A stretch of DNA of 62,561 nucleotides from a virus, in the IMG/VR virus record IMGVR_UViG_3300045993_000669, positions 1 to 62,561 of that record; one strand, 5' to 3'. The notes beneath the pieces were generated by a model. The model was not told where the DNA came from. It was given only the letters and a program-made list of their open reading frames with translations, and searched no databases. The position numbers and the translations under genes are program-made. Shown one piece after another: positions 1 through 7,671 of this stretch (the stretch's first letter is position 1; every line of letters begins with the position of its first letter).

Positions 1-1
1 G

Positions 2-571
2 AGCGATGACCGCCCAATCTATGCCCATTGGTTTCGTTGCAAATCCTGTGCGAATAGGTTCCACGTGAAGCGGCTCACCGCCGATCCGGCCAAGGTGAAA
101 ACGCCCAAATGCCCGCGCAAGTCATGCGGCGGCAAGTCGCGCGAAAGCCATGTCCCCGATATCGGCTTCGACGCCGCCGAGGGCAAAGCACCCGCCGTGG
201 GAGGCTCCCTGTCCGGACGCGCCTTCGATTATGCCATGCAGACCACCATGGCCGATCACGGCATGACCGACATCAAGGACACCATGCGCGCCGGGGAAAA
301 CTCCGTCCCGCCCCTGCCGCCACGCCTTCAACAGCAGGCCGACAGTTTCTGGAACCCGAAACAGGCCCCTGCACAACGCCGCGGGCGTGTCGATCTGTCC
401 GGCCTCTACGGCGCGGCCGCCAGCCAGGGCGCACCCCCGCCGGGCGTTCAGAAATTCTCGGCGGGCGAAGGCCATGCGATCGCGCCCATCCTCAACAGCC
501 AGCCAACCGGATCGTCGCCCATCCCGAGACACACCATCGTCGGAGGGGACCGGCCGGGAGGCGCACGCTAA
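2..571 (+). CDS. Zinc-finger protein (5' end outside window)
   Basis: The reading frame is open from base 2 and lacks only its first codon. Its start is supplied by the homologous right end of the window, where a TTG at 62297 opens the same protein. The N-terminus has two Cys pairs (CKSC near residue 15 and CPRKSC near residue 40), so it is probably a small zinc-binding domain. The rest is Pro/Gly/Gln-rich and low in predicted structure. It lies just upstream of the portal gene, in the terminase-portal block. The function is unknown; a DNA-packaging or head-assembly accessory role is only inferred from position. Confidence 0.75.
   Translation, partial: SDDRPIYAHWFRCKSCANRFHVKRLTADPAKVKTPKCPRKSCGGKSRESHVPDIGFDAAEGKAPAVGGSLSGRAFDYAMQTTMADHGMTDIKDTMRAGENSVPPLPPRLQQQADSFWNPKQAPAQRRGRVDLSGLYGAAASQGAPPPGVQKFSAGEGHAIAPILNSQPTGSSPIPRHTIVGGDRPGGAR
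140..266. repeat. 127-bp exact repeat of the right end (left copy)
   Basis: Positions 140-266 are identical to 62435-62561. The base before each copy differs (g versus c), and the preceding 130 or so bases are alignable but diverged. 127 is a common maximum k-mer in short-read assemblers, so this looks like the closing overlap of a circular contig. Confidence 0.9.
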
Positions 572-619
572 ATCAACGCTTTGTTGCGGGACGCTCGCCC
601 GGCGTGTTAGCGGAACGGC

Positions 620-2392
620 ATGCGAATCCCAGGCAACGCGTCCCGCTCGCGCTGGGCGGGCGATCTCATCCAGGCTTGCACCGCCTCCCGGCCCCAGCGC
701 ATCCAGCGCGGCGCCGCCTACCGCAACCTGTTCCTCACGGGCGATGAAAACGGCATCCCGCAAACCTTTCTGAGAACACAGGACTTCATCCGCGATGTCC
801 TGGCCTTTCTCTACTCGCCGTCCGATCTCCGCTTCACCATGGACTACTTCGGACAGGTCAGCCCAGCGGAGAGGGCCAAGGGCCGCGCCGCCGCCGCCTT
901 CGTCCACCAGCACATCAGCAACGCCGAAATCGACGATGCCATGGGCGATTGCGTCCTCTGGGCACTCGTCAAGGGCAAGACGATCCAGCAAACCCTGTGG
1001 AGCCGCCAAGGGCTGGAAACCTATCTGATCCAGCCGGAAATGTTCGGGGTATATAACGAGAGCGTCACGTCCCTGGAAAGACAGGAAGCCTTCACCCACA
1101 CCACCTTCCCGACGCTATCCCGCTTCCGGCAAATCATTTCCGGATTGCCCGACAACAAGCAGGCCAGCCTGATGCGCCGGGCCGAGCAATCGCCGCAGCA
1201 GTCCAACGAACGCGATACCCAGAACTCCATGCTCCGCCAGATCGTCGTCGGCGGCCTCGCCCCCTATGCCATCGCCGGATCGGGCGCCCCGCAGGCACAC
1301 GGCATGGTCCAGCACCTGTTCGCCCCGTCCCCGCTGATGGATCGCGCCACCGCCGAAACCGTCGTGCAGATGGACGAACTGTGGTTCTGGAATGACGACC
1401 AGGACGATTGGGCCACGATCACCATGATCGGCGATACCATCGTCTTCGGCGAACACGCCCTGTTCAACGCCTTCAGCAGCCAGGACGGCCGCGAAAACCC
1501 GCACAACCCGCTGGCCAAGAAACACGGCTTCGTGGAATTTTGCCCCCTGCCGCTCGACGGATATTTCTGGGGCATGTCGTATATCCAACTGGTCTCGCTC
1601 ATCCAGAAATCCATCAACAACCGGATCGACGGCATCAACTGGATGCTCCGCAAGCAGGAAGACCCGCCAAGGGTGTTCAGCGGCTCAACCTCGGTGAACC
1701 AGAACGCCTATGCCAAACTGAACAAGCCCGGCGGGTTCTTCACCGACAGCAGCCCGAACGCCAAGGTTCAGGACCTCGTGCAGGCCATCCCAACCGATGT
1801 CTGGAAGTCCTTCCACGAACTGAACGCCATGTTCGACACCATCGGCGGCATGCCCCCCATCATGCGCGGCGAAGGCGAAGGCTCCGTGCGATCGCAAGGT
1901 CAGTCCGATACCCTGCTCCGCACGGGCGGCGCCCGGCACAAGGACGCCTCGCTGAAGGTGGAGCGCAGCGTGGAGCGGGTAGGCGGCAATTGCTTCGCGC
2001 TCCTGCAGGCCAAAACCACGGACACCCTGATCGCCTGGGTCATGCCGGGAACAAAATCGATCGAGGTTGACGCCGCCCCCGATCCCGATCTGGAACCCCC
2101 GGCCCCGGGGATGCTGCCCATCAGTTTCGGGCTTCAGCACCTGTCCGACCGGGCCAAGATCGCCGTGGACAGCCATTCCGCCAGCCCGGCCTTCCGCGAG
2201 GAAGCACGCCAACTTGCCTTTGCCTTGCACAAGGTTGGCGCGGCCAGCCCGCAGCGCGTGGTCGAAATGGTCCATCCCAGCAGCGAAGATGCGCTGATCG
2301 AGGACATCGAACGCCAGCAGATCGAGAGGGCCGCGCTGATCGCCGCGCACCCCGAAATCCTTACCAAAGGCAAGGGCAAGCCGAAGGTGTGA
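620..2392 (+). CDS. Portal protein
   Basis: A 590-residue protein with the features expected of a phage portal: an early segment rich in aromatic and polar residues, a central region with repeated NxxxDGINWMLRKQ-type helices near residue 340, and an acidic/Pro-rich C-terminal part. It would form the dodecameric ring at the unique capsid vertex through which DNA is packaged. It follows the terminase (across the circle) and precedes scaffold and capsid genes, the canonical order. ATG 620 follows the GCGGAACGGC leader and leaves 48 bases after the upstream stop. Identification rests on size, position and general resemblance, not on one diagnostic motif. Confidence 0.8.
   Translation: MRIPGNASRSRWAGDLIQACTASRPQRIQRGAAYRNLFLTGDENGIPQTFLRTQDFIRDVLAFLYSPSDLRFTMDYFGQVSPAERAKGRAAAAFVHQHISNAEIDDAMGDCVLWALVKGKTIQQTLWSRQGLETYLIQPEMFGVYNESVTSLERQEAFTHTTFPTLSRFRQIISGLPDNKQASLMRRAEQSPQQSNERDTQNSMLRQIVVGGLAPYAIAGSGAPQAHGMVQHLFAPSPLMDRATAETVVQMDELWFWNDDQDDWATITMIGDTIVFGEHALFNAFSSQDGRENPHNPLAKKHGFVEFCPLPLDGYFWGMSYIQLVSLIQKSINNRIDGINWMLRKQEDPPRVFSGSTSVNQNAYAKLNKPGGFFTDSSPNAKVQDLVQAIPTDVWKSFHELNAMFDTIGGMPPIMRGEGEGSVRSQGQSDTLLRTGGARHKDASLKVERSVERVGGNCFALLQAKTTDTLIAWVMPGTKSIEVDAAPDPDLEPPAPGMLPISFGLQHLSDRAKIAVDSHSASPAFREEARQLAFALHKVGAASPQRVVEMVHPSSEDALIEDIERQQIERAALIAAHPEILTKGKGKPKV
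1131..1139 (-). promoter_or_regulatory. Dispersed AAATGATTT site 1 (reverse orientation)
   Basis: AAATCATTT inside the portal gene, in context GGCAAATCATTTCCG. This is the only copy of the nine with the central base C on the + strand. It encodes QIIS in the portal. Confidence 0.55.
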
Positions 2393-2405
2393 TTTCAAGC
2401 AGTTG

Positions 2406-2435
2406 TTGACACTTCCTAAAACGTCACATTAGGTT
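2406..2435 (+). promoter_or_regulatory. Candidate sigma70 promoter
   Basis: A perfect TTGACA at 2406-2411 is followed 18 bases later by TAGGTT at 2430-2435. It lies in the gap after the portal stop, before the capsid-assembly genes. A second TTGAC-N18-TAGGAT pair occurs at 42267, upstream of the replication genes. Confidence 0.45.
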
Positions 2436-2496
2436 GCGCCCGCCGGCAATCCGCCGGCCCCGGTGACTTCTCTCGGGCAACTCAAGGAGATCGACC

Positions 2497-2541
2497 ATGA
2501 ACGCACGCTACAAGCGCGGCCGGAAGGCCCGCCGCCGGTAA
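2497..2541 (+). CDS. Very small basic peptide MNARYKRGRKARRR
   Basis: A 14-codon frame with a strong ribosome-binding site (AAGGAGA, seven bases before ATG). Eight of its 14 residues are Arg or Lys. It ends inside a GC-rich hairpin whose arms are 2531-2538 and 2553-2560. It could be a real nucleic-acid-binding micropeptide, a leader peptide controlling the next gene (start 2604), or chance. A longer frame opens at GTG 2463, but I prefer the ATG at 2604 for the following gene because of its AGGAGG site. Confidence 0.4.
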   Translation: MNARYKRGRKARRR

Positions 2542-2560
2542 CCGGCAGGCGCCCGGCGGC
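2531..2560 (+). other. GC-rich hairpin in leader
   Basis: The arms GCCGCCGG (2531-2538) and CCGGCGGC (2553-2560) are perfect complements around a 14-base loop. The hairpin overlaps the end of the small basic ORF and lies 43 bases before the next start. There is no T-tract, so it is more likely a translation-control or attenuation element than a terminator. Confidence 0.4.
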
Positions 2561-2603
2561 TTCGTTAGCGAATGCGCCGGGTGCCGGTCTTTCAGGAGGT
2601 TCG

Positions 2604-3035
2604 ATGGCTTTGGGGCCAATGCCGGCCGGAGTGCCAGGAGGCGGATTGCCCCCAGGCATGGGTATGCCGCCGCCCCCAGGCCCGCCCGGCAACGCAGGCC
2701 CGGCCACCATCCCCCAAGGCAACCCCGGCAATATCAAGCAGGCCGCCGAACTGCTGAACATCGCCCTTCAAGCGATGAACAAAGCCCTGCCCTCCATCCC
2801 GCTCGGTTCGCCCGCACACGGCAAGGTCATGAAAATGATCACCGACCTGCAAAAGACGATGCAGGAAACAGCGGAAGACATGAAGGGCAGCCTTCAGCAG
2901 ATGATGGAACTCATGAAACAAATGAAGGCGAAGCAGCAGCAAGGCGCGCAAAGCGCCCTCGCGCCGCCGCCCAACCAAGGCCCCGCCATGCCACAGGGCA
3001 TGCCCGCACAGCCGCCGCCGCAAGAAGGAATGTGA
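2604..3035 (+). CDS. Pro/Gly/Met-rich head-assembly protein (hypothetical)
   Basis: 143 residues. The start ATG 2604 is chosen because AGGAGG lies seven bases upstream. The N-terminal 45 residues are Pro/Gly/Met-rich (PPGMGMPPPPG). The middle is a helical segment of about 80 residues with Met/Gln-rich heptads (MQETAEDMKG, MMELMKQMK). The C-terminus is again Pro/Gln-rich. It sits between the portal and scaffold genes. The family is not recognised; a structural or assembly-accessory role is inferred from position. Confidence 0.65.
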   Translation: MALGPMPAGVPGGGLPPGMGMPPPPGPPGNAGPATIPQGNPGNIKQAAELLNIALQAMNKALPSIPLGSPAHGKVMKMITDLQKTMQETAEDMKGSLQQMMELMKQMKAKQQQGAQSALAPPPNQGPAMPQGMPAQPPPQEGM

Positions 3036-3037
3036 TC

Positions 3038-3241
3038 ATGGCCAGCACCATCAACAACCCGCCCGGACCCTTCGCCCCCTACGACAATCAGGTGAAGGAA
3101 GACGACCCGTACATGATCCGCGTGCCGACCCGGCGCATGGACATCGGCGCCAGGGCATCCGGCATGCCCGGCAGCCTCGGCGCCGGCCCGGGCGAAATCG
3201 TCCATGTCGGCACGTCCGTGAAGGGTAACCGTCAGTCGTGA
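3038..3241 (+). CDS. Small virion-operon protein (hypothetical)
   Basis: 67 residues. ATG 3038 is preferred over an in-frame GTG at 3032 because AAGGAA lies seven bases upstream. The middle reads like a short structured domain (YMIRVPTRRMDIGARASGMPG), and the C-terminus is KGNRQS. It overlaps the next gene by four bases (GTGA). No family is recognised. It belongs to the head-gene operon. Confidence 0.6.
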   Translation: MASTINNPPGPFAPYDNQVKEDDPYMIRVPTRRMDIGARASGMPGSLGAGPGEIVHVGTSVKGNRQS

Positions 3242-3852
3242 GCGACAGCGACCCAAACGCCGTTGTCGTACCGCGCGATCAGTTCGACATCGGCCAGCGC
3301 GCCACCGCGCTCCTGAACCAGATGCTCGGCCACCCCAAGCACGCGGCGGCGGCCGAAGCGATCATCCAGGAATTGAACCCGAACGCGAAGTTCCCCGGGC
3401 GGGCCGCCCGCGAGGCAGCCTACGCCCCGGTGAACGCCGCCCTGGAAGAAGAACGGGCCGAACGCCTGAAACTGGAGAAGCGCCTCAATGACCGTGAAGC
3501 CGCAGACAAAGAAGCCGCCGACAAACGCGCGGAAGCCGACATCGAAGCAAGGATCGAAGGCGTCAAGCGACAACACGGATTCTCCGACGAAGCCATGGAG
3601 AAAGTGATCGGCCGGATGCGGGAGAAGAACAACCCCGACATCGAGGCCGCCGCCGCCTACGTCGCCGGGACCATGCCGCGCGCCACACCCGCGATCGGGA
3701 ACGATGGCCTGCCGCGCAACGTGGACAACTACGGCTTCGGCACGGGCGACGAAGCCTGGAAAGGGCTGCACGCGAACCCGGATCGCTGGCTGGCGGACGA
3801 AATCCGCAAGACCGTCGCCGACCCGGAATTTCTCCGCCTCGGAAATCAGTAA
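3238..3852 (+). CDS. Probable scaffolding protein
   Basis: 204 residues, start GTG 3238 overlapping the upstream stop. Residues of about 65-125 form a strongly charged coiled coil rich in Ala/Glu/Lys/Arg (EEERAERLKLEKRLNDRE), flanked by less structured ends. Its position directly before the major capsid gene, its size and its composition match scaffolding proteins that guide procapsid assembly and are then released. There is no visible protease domain. A head-fiber or capsid-assembly chaperone remains possible. Confidence 0.65.
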   Translation: MSDSDPNAVVVPRDQFDIGQRATALLNQMLGHPKHAAAAEAIIQELNPNAKFPGRAAREAAYAPVNAALEEERAERLKLEKRLNDREAADKEAADKRAEADIEARIEGVKRQHGFSDEAMEKVIGRMREKNNPDIEAAAAYVAGTMPRATPAIGNDGLPRNVDNYGFGTGDEAWKGLHANPDRWLADEIRKTVADPEFLRLGNQ

Positions 3853-3865
3853 GGACCCGCGATAG

Positions 3866-4954
3866 ATGTCAGCCACAACCTTCACGAGCGCCATCAGTGG
3901 CGGCATCGTCCCCGGCGGCCTGACGGGCCAGCAACTGTCCTACATCACCCGCCGCGCCATCATCCCAACCGTGTTCGTCCAGGTCTATCAGGCGCATCCG
4001 CTCCTGAGCCTCCTGATGGCGAACACCCAGGCCGCCCTCGGCGGCGTCGGATCGATCACCTTCCCGGTGCAGGGTTCGTCCTTCGTGTCGTTCCAGTGGG
4101 GCGGGTTCGGCGGCGACTTCGCGATGCCGCAGGATCAGATCGCGCTCAACAACGCGCAGTTCAACCTGAAGGCGGGCATGGTCCCCATCGGGTTCTTCGG
4201 CTTCGAGAGCATCATCCAATCGTCCGAGGTCGTGATCCCCAAACTGCGGGCCGTGACATCCGACGCCGCGGTGGTGATGAAGCAGGCGCTGGCCACGGCC
4301 CTCTATTCCTACACCGCCAACCCCCAGGCGCTCGACGGCCTCGTCGGCGCCTACGACAACGGCACGAACGCCGCGACATACGGCGGCATCGCCCGGACCA
4401 ACGGCTACTGGCAGGGCCAGTACTATCCCAACAGCGCGACGATCGCGAACCGCCTGGGCGTGGCCAACGCCATCATGAAGGTCCACACGGGCGCGGGCGG
4501 CGAAGCCCCTGATTTCATCGTGATGAACCCGGTGAACTGGGCCACGCTGATGTCCGACTTCATGGGCGCGGAGATGTTCCAGACCACGCCGAAATCCCGC
4601 TACGACAGCGACAGCGTGGTGAACGCGGGCTTCAGGGCGATCCGTGTCCTCGACGTTCCGGTCTTCCCGGACCCGTTCTGCCCCATCGGCGAGATGTACG
4701 CGATCAACAGCCGATACCTCGCGATGTTCATGCACCCGTCCCTGCAAATGTTCTTCACCGGCTTCGAATCCCTCGTCTCCCAGGGCCAGCTGGCCTCGGT
4801 CGGCGTGTTGGTCGCGGGCCTGAACATGTGCTGCATGAAGCCATCATCGGGCGCGCATTTCACCGGCATCCAGTCTCCCGCATGGGTTGGCGCTCCGTCG
4901 CCGCCGCCTGTCGTCGCCTCTCAGACCGGCTTCGCCGGCGCCCCACTCGTTTAA
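3866..4954 (+). CDS. Major capsid protein
   Basis: 362 residues following the scaffold gene, with an AAGGA ribosome site about ten bases upstream. The sequence is rich in beta-prone, aromatic and Asn/Gly segments with alternating helices (e.g. NSATIANRLGVANAIMKVH, then DFIVMNPVNWATLMSDF), typical of an HK97-fold coat protein. It would form the icosahedral shell. Codon usage is strongly biased to C/G at third positions, as expected for a highly expressed gene. The C-terminal 25 residues are Pro/Ala-rich. The call rests on position, length and this pattern. Confidence 0.75.
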   Translation: MSATTFTSAISGGIVPGGLTGQQLSYITRRAIIPTVFVQVYQAHPLLSLLMANTQAALGGVGSITFPVQGSSFVSFQWGGFGGDFAMPQDQIALNNAQFNLKAGMVPIGFFGFESIIQSSEVVIPKLRAVTSDAAVVMKQALATALYSYTANPQALDGLVGAYDNGTNAATYGGIARTNGYWQGQYYPNSATIANRLGVANAIMKVHTGAGGEAPDFIVMNPVNWATLMSDFMGAEMFQTTPKSRYDSDSVVNAGFRAIRVLDVPVFPDPFCPIGEMYAINSRYLAMFMHPSLQMFFTGFESLVSQGQLASVGVLVAGLNMCCMKPSSGAHFTGIQSPAWVGAPSPPPVVASQTGFAGAPLV

Positions 4955-4966
4955 GGAACCCTCCCC

Positions 4967-6034
4967 ATGGCGAACCGTTTTGGTGGCGTTGGTGTTACGC
5001 TGCCCCTCAACCAGATCGGCACCAACGGCATATCGCTTCAGGCCGGACAGGTGCAATTCGTTCCGCCCGGATACTACAATCTGCGTCATGGCATTTATTC
5101 CTCGGTGCAGACCTTCGATCCGGTCATGAACGTGTGGCGCCCGTGCGGCTCCGATCCGGGCGCGTGGCAGCAGGTCGATTCGGACGGCAGCAACTACCGC
5201 ATCGCCAACCAGTCCGGCTGCCCGGTGGCCTGTCTCCTGACCAACGCGGGCACCGGCTACACCACGGCCCCGACTGTCACGGCCTCGGCCGGCGGCTCCA
5301 AATGGACCGCCATCATGGGGCAGGTGATCAGCACCACGATCACCGTCACGGCCCCCGGCTCGAACTACCTCTACCCGCCGCTCGCGATCATCAGCGCGCC
5401 GCAGGGGCCGGGCATCACCGCATCCGCCAAGGTGAACCTCACCGCGGGCGCCGTGTCCTCTATCACCGTGATCGACCAGGGCGGCGGCTATACCTCGCCG
5501 CCAACAATCTCGCTGGTCAACGATCCGCGCGACACGAACCCCGGCTCGGGTGCGACGGCCGTCTGCACCCTGACCGGCGCGGGCACCGTCAACGCGGTGA
5601 TCTGCACCGACCACGGCACCCCGCTCGCGGCCCTGCCCACCCTTTCCTTCACGGGCGGCGGCGGCGCATCGGCGGCGGCAACCGTCATCATGGATTGGGC
5701 GGTTCAGGCTTACGTGGTCTCCGGCGGCGGTGCCACCTACACCGGCAACGTGATCGTCACCACGATCGGAACCGGCATCCCGACAACGGCCACCGCCTAC
5801 ACCAACCCGAACAGCCAAGCGTCTTTCCTCCGCACAAGGCCCGCCGTTATCCTCGGCGCTCTCTCGGCCGGCGCGATCACGGCAACCGGACAGGTCTTGC
5901 AGGACGGCGGCTCCATCGGCGGCATCGCCTCCAATATCGGGTTCGCGACCTTCGGCGGCGCTGTCGGCACCGTGGCGACCCTGACCTTCACCGTGGGCGG
6001 CATCGACGACTTCCTGTGGATGCAGGCCGGATAA
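4967..6034 (+). CDS. Virion protein with GxGYTSxP beta repeats
   Basis: 355 residues, AAGGAA ribosome site just upstream of ATG 4967. It contains repeated beta units of the type GTGYTTAPTVTA and GGGYTSPPTISL, plus a LVNDPRD segment that recurs as LINDPRD in the gene at 22009. Such Gly/Thr-rich repeats occur in phage fibers and decoration proteins. Lying between the major capsid and adaptor genes, it may be a head-decoration or head-fiber protein. The exact role is not known. Confidence 0.6.
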   Translation: MANRFGGVGVTLPLNQIGTNGISLQAGQVQFVPPGYYNLRHGIYSSVQTFDPVMNVWRPCGSDPGAWQQVDSDGSNYRIANQSGCPVACLLTNAGTGYTTAPTVTASAGGSKWTAIMGQVISTTITVTAPGSNYLYPPLAIISAPQGPGITASAKVNLTAGAVSSITVIDQGGGYTSPPTISLVNDPRDTNPGSGATAVCTLTGAGTVNAVICTDHGTPLAALPTLSFTGGGGASAAATVIMDWAVQAYVVSGGGATYTGNVIVTTIGTGIPTTATAYTNPNSQASFLRTRPAVILGALSAGAITATGQVLQDGGSIGGIASNIGFATFGGAVGTVATLTFTVGGIDDFLWMQAG

Positions 6035-6035
6035 T

Positions 6036-6794
6036 GTGGGCTGGCAGAAATACATCAATGAAACGCGGAACCTGATCCGCGACCCGCAGGGCTTGTTCGT
6101 GCCAACGAACACCCTGACGGGCTACATCAACGACGCCCGCCATGAAACCTCGCTGCTGACCGACTGCTGCCGGAGGCTCATCACCGGCCAGTCCCCCTTT
6201 GGCGCCACCGCCGTGCCCGGATCGGCCGTTCCCGGTGGTGCCATGCCAGGATCAACATCGGCCAGCACCTTCAACACCATCGCCGGCCAGGAACGCTACC
6301 CGTTCATCGGTTTTGGAAATATTTACCTGAACCAGCAATACCAGGGCCTTCGCGGCATCCGCGACGTGATCAGCGTTTCCGTGTCCTGGGGCGGCACGTC
6401 CCGGCCATCGCTGGATTGGATGCCATGGGAGGACCTACAGGCATATCTCCGGTCCAACCAGATCCTGGTGACGAACTACCCATCGGTGTTCTCCATCTAC
6501 AACGACGGCGAGGCGGGCGAGGTCTACCTGTATTCCACCCCGCAAACGGCGAACGAGATGGAATGGGACGTGTTCTGCACCGCGGGCGATATCTTCTCCG
6601 ATGACGATTACGACGCGATCCCCGACCCGTTCACGTCCGGGGTGAAGTTCTACGCGGCGGGCCGGGCGTTCGAGGACAGCGGGCGGTACGACAGCGCATC
6701 CCTGATGTTTGCCCGCTTTGAGCATAGCAACGGCCTCCGCCGCGGCGCCGTAGACCGCGGAAAAACAAAAAGTTTCTACCCGGTTTGGCGATAA
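6036..6794 (+). CDS. Head-tail adaptor protein
   Basis: 252 residues, start GTG 6036 (an out-of-frame ATG at 6034 reaches a stop quickly). The N-terminal helix-rich segment (YINETRNLIRDPQGLFVPTN) and the Tyr/Asp-rich C-terminal half (FCTAGDIFSDDDYDAIPD) resemble adaptor proteins of short-tailed phages that dock under the portal. Position after portal, scaffold and capsid supports this. The last 19 bases overlap the convergent homing-endonuclease gene. Sequence resemblance is moderate. Confidence 0.6.
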   Translation: MGWQKYINETRNLIRDPQGLFVPTNTLTGYINDARHETSLLTDCCRRLITGQSPFGATAVPGSAVPGGAMPGSTSASTFNTIAGQERYPFIGFGNIYLNQQYQGLRGIRDVISVSVSWGGTSRPSLDWMPWEDLQAYLRSNQILVTNYPSVFSIYNDGEAGEVYLYSTPQTANEMEWDVFCTAGDIFSDDDYDAIPDPFTSGVKFYAAGRAFEDSGRYDSASLMFARFEHSNGLRRGAVDRGKTKSFYPVWR

Positions 6795-7624
6795 TGTGGG
6801 TCAGCCAATATCCCCCTTGCCTTCTCGGCCTTTCGCTCAAGGGCCGTTTCGGCATTTTGGTAAAGCGCGTCGATAACGGCGTACGCTGCCCGACAGTTCA
6901 TATACACCTTGAAAATATTCCCTTCCGGACAGACCTTGACCTTGGTTTGTGCGACGGTTTTGCAGAACGTGAGGAACTGATCCATCAGAGTTTCGCTCCC
7001 ACGGAGGGCGAGATAAGGCTTTTTGCCATTGCAAATGATCGATCCATCTCCATCGATCGTCCCTCTCCAGAAGTTTGGATTCAGTTCAAGGCCATATGTG
7101 CGTGCTGTGAAAGTTTTGCGCTCAGTGATGCCAAAGGAGGCGAGATCGCCGACCATCCTCTCGGATACGACAGTGACGAGCGCGCAGCCATTGTCTTTTA
7201 TGGCACGGCCTTTGATGTAGGAAACCTGTCCGGGGGGGTAGGTTCCTATGGGAGCGTCAGTTCCAAGGAAGATTCGGAACTTCTCCAAATGTGCCAGATC
7301 CTTAATGCTCAAATGGAGCCGCACCTTATTTCCCATAATGCAGCCGTCAGCCATCAAAAATCCGCACCAATAGGCGGAGTCTGGGGTAACCGTGGAGAAT
7401 GCCGAGTGGTTGACCGTGTATCTGCGGTTCCCAATCCATTCGCCACGGGACAGGATAAGTTGTTGGGCGTCAGTCCGGGCTCGGGCGCATTTTGCTCGCC
7501 TCACGATGCAGGAGACGTTCCAGTCGTTTATTCCCATGATGGCCGCAATGTTCTTGGGCCGATCGCCTGCCGTGTACCGGGCTATGACTTCGGCGCGGGC
7601 GTCGTCGGATATAATGTATCGCAT
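6776..7624 (-). CDS. LAGLIDADG-type homing endonuclease
   Basis: 282 residues on the opposite strand to the surrounding virion operon. Two LAGLIDADG-like motifs are visible, WCGFLMADG at residues 86-94 and WRGTIDGDG near 186-194, each ending in the catalytic acidic residue. An N-terminal helix-turn-helix-like segment (residues 23-44) may add DNA binding. Such enzymes cut an intact target allele and are copied in by repair. ATG 7624 is chosen over an upstream ATG at 7684 because translation from 7684 would run through the start of the gene at 7672. Base composition is visibly more AT-rich than its neighbours, consistent with recent transfer. Confidence 0.85.
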   Translation of the reverse strand: MRYIISDDARAEVIARYTAGDRPKNIAAIMGINDWNVSCIVRRAKCARARTDAQQLILSRGEWIGNRRYTVNHSAFSTVTPDSAYWCGFLMADGCIMGNKVRLHLSIKDLAHLEKFRIFLGTDAPIGTYPPGQVSYIKGRAIKDNGCALVTVVSERMVGDLASFGITERKTFTARTYGLELNPNFWRGTIDGDGSIICNGKKPYLALRGSETLMDQFLTFCKTVAQTKVKVCPEGNIFKVYMNCRAAYAVIDALYQNAETALERKAEKARGILADPHYRQTG

Positions 7625-7671
7625 GGGGGTGATTTTACCCCGATCCACATCGAACGCCAGCTGTAACCCCC

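Noticed and set aside
140-266. Direct terminal repeat of a linear phage genome
   Set aside because: The 127-bp length is an assembler overlap length and the upstream sequence is homologous but diverged, so a circular closure at a variable site is more likely.
122-1099. Long leftward frame opposite the zinc-finger and portal genes
   Set aside because: It mirrors the strongly coding + strand frames and has no motif or ribosome site; it is a composition shadow.
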